Assembly: GCA_003353825.1 (NCBI GenBank)
Contig: PIVW01000414.1
Location: 1-5,208, forward strand
DNA length: 5,208 bases
Direction: 5' to 3'
Source of the DNA: Chloroflexota bacterium
Lineage (GTDB): Bacteria; Chloroflexota; Anaerolineae; J102
In this document: positions 4,822-5,208 of the stretch, one piece after another
Layout of the letters: each line of letters begins with the position of its first letter
How positions within the stretch are numbered: the stretch's first letter is position 1
Program-made: the position numbers and the translations under genes
The notes under the pieces: generated by a model
What the model saw: the letters and a program-made list of their open reading frames with translations, nothing else
Databases searched by the model: none
Told to the model about the DNA's origin: nothing

Positions 4822-5208
4822 GTTCACATATTATCCAATCCTAGCACATACTGGGGATGGGGGTATAATGGCGGAAGAAGTTTGAGATGTTGTAAAAAGA
4901 CGGCAGATAAACCAAAATGCAAAAGTAAAAAGCAAAAACTGCTAGCTCAGAACAGAGGTACAGCGTTAGGCAGATGTCTGAAATTATAAATAGGAGCCTG
5001 ACATGTTGGCCGTAAATGAGAAGACCTATTAGAATCTGCACATAGCACCTGAGGGCGCTTCGTACGTTTAGCCAGACAATTCCATTGTCTTATTCAATAC
5101 CTTCGCCAAAATTGAAGAAAGCTCTTTGTGGCAGACTCGTGACCAAATTCACCCCACAACAGGGCAAATATCGAACAAAAATAGGGATGAATGCCTTGAA
5201 AACGATCA
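4822..5208. other. Region with no convincing gene at the right end
   Basis: About 390 bases upstream of the operon. The part 4870-5000 is A-rich on the plus strand, unlike the GC-richer genes to the left. It contains an exact TATAAT on the plus strand (4864-4869) with a weak -35 (CTAGCA, 17 bases away), and a plus-strand AGGAG (about 4993-4997) before an ATG at 5004 that stops after nine codons (MLAVNEKTY). A minus-strand GTG frame of 66 codons (5041-4841) is hydrophobic, but this follows from pyrimidine-rich sequence. From about 5046 rightward a plus frame stays open to the edge. Two minus frames are open from the edge to stops at 5094-5096 and 5090-5092. None shows a recognisable motif, so a gene end or start could lie mostly outside the window. 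The promoter for the operon is expected here but was not identified with confidence. Confidence 0.5.
5074..5090. repeat. 7-bp palindrome AGACAAT-TCC-ATTGTCT
   Basis: Exact 7-base inverted arms around three bases, about 270 bases upstream of the methyltransferase start. The compact symmetry is that of a DNA-binding dimer site. As RNA the 3-base loop and AU-rich stem would be weak. No protein can be assigned. Confidence 0.35.

Noticed and set aside
4841..4869. Plus-strand promoter with exact TATAAT at 4864-4869
   Set aside because: The -35 (CTAGCA) matches only three of six bases, and no plus-strand gene with a sustained frame follows. It is mentioned in the region entry only.
5004..5033. Plus-strand nine-codon ORF (MLAVNEKTY) with a good AGGAG upstream
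   Set aside because: The ribosome binding site is attractive, but the frame stops after nine codons with no leader-peptide signature (no residue runs, no following attenuator). Chance is likely.
4841..5041. Minus-strand 66-codon hydrophobic frame from GTG 5041
   Set aside because: It looks like a membrane peptide, and AGG lies six bases before GTG, but the hydrophobicity follows from a pyrimidine-rich strand. Codon choice looks random and there is no recognisable family.
5046..5208. Open frames reaching the right edge on both strands
   Set aside because: Only about 38-54 codons each, with no motif, no clear start on the plus strand and two competing frames on the minus strand. It cannot be decided without sequence to the right.

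Overview
The window is 5.2 kb of bacterial DNA with moderate base composition. All four recognisable genes lie on the minus strand, so transcription runs from right to left. No rRNA, tRNA, CRISPR array or insertion sequence was seen. The left-hand secreted protein is built from repeats of the type common in large extracellular proteins of Chloroflexota (a hydrophobic-Pro start, an 'N-T-G' strand pair and an 'I-P-G-x' turn). Together with a NarL-type atypical regulator, this makes a Chloroflexota relative a reasonable but unproven guess.

Layout in transcription order. (1) 5208-4822 is a gap of nearly 400 bases, partly A/T-rich, with no convincing gene. (2) 4808-3939 encodes a SAM-dependent methyltransferase-like protein of 289 aa. 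(3) After 60 bases, 3878-2427 encodes a class V PLP enzyme of 483 aa that most resembles the NifS-like domain of molybdenum cofactor sulfurase but has no MOSC domain. These two genes probably form an operon acting on one unidentified small molecule. (4) 2426-2201 is an intergenic region with inverted and direct repeats and an extended -10 promoter. (5) 2200-1570 encodes a LuxR/NarL-type regulator whose receiver domain has lost every phosphorylation residue. Its DNA-binding domain is out of frame with the receiver by one base, exactly at a run of ten Gs. (6) 1569-1321 is an intergenic region with a perfect 13-bp palindrome, a sigma70-like promoter and a leader hairpin. (7) 1320-1 is the start of a secreted protein (440 aa seen, running off the left edge) made of degenerate beta-rich modules of about 115 aa.

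The most interesting reading is that items 5-7 form a regulatory unit. A regulator with a slippery poly-G tract could switch between a DNA-binding form (nine Gs) and a form without the HTH (ten Gs, as here). It lies next to a palindrome placed about 66 bases upstream of the predicted start of a surface or secreted protein gene. The frameshift and palindrome are directly visible. The switching and the regulatory link are inferences, and a sequencing error in the homopolymer is the main alternative.
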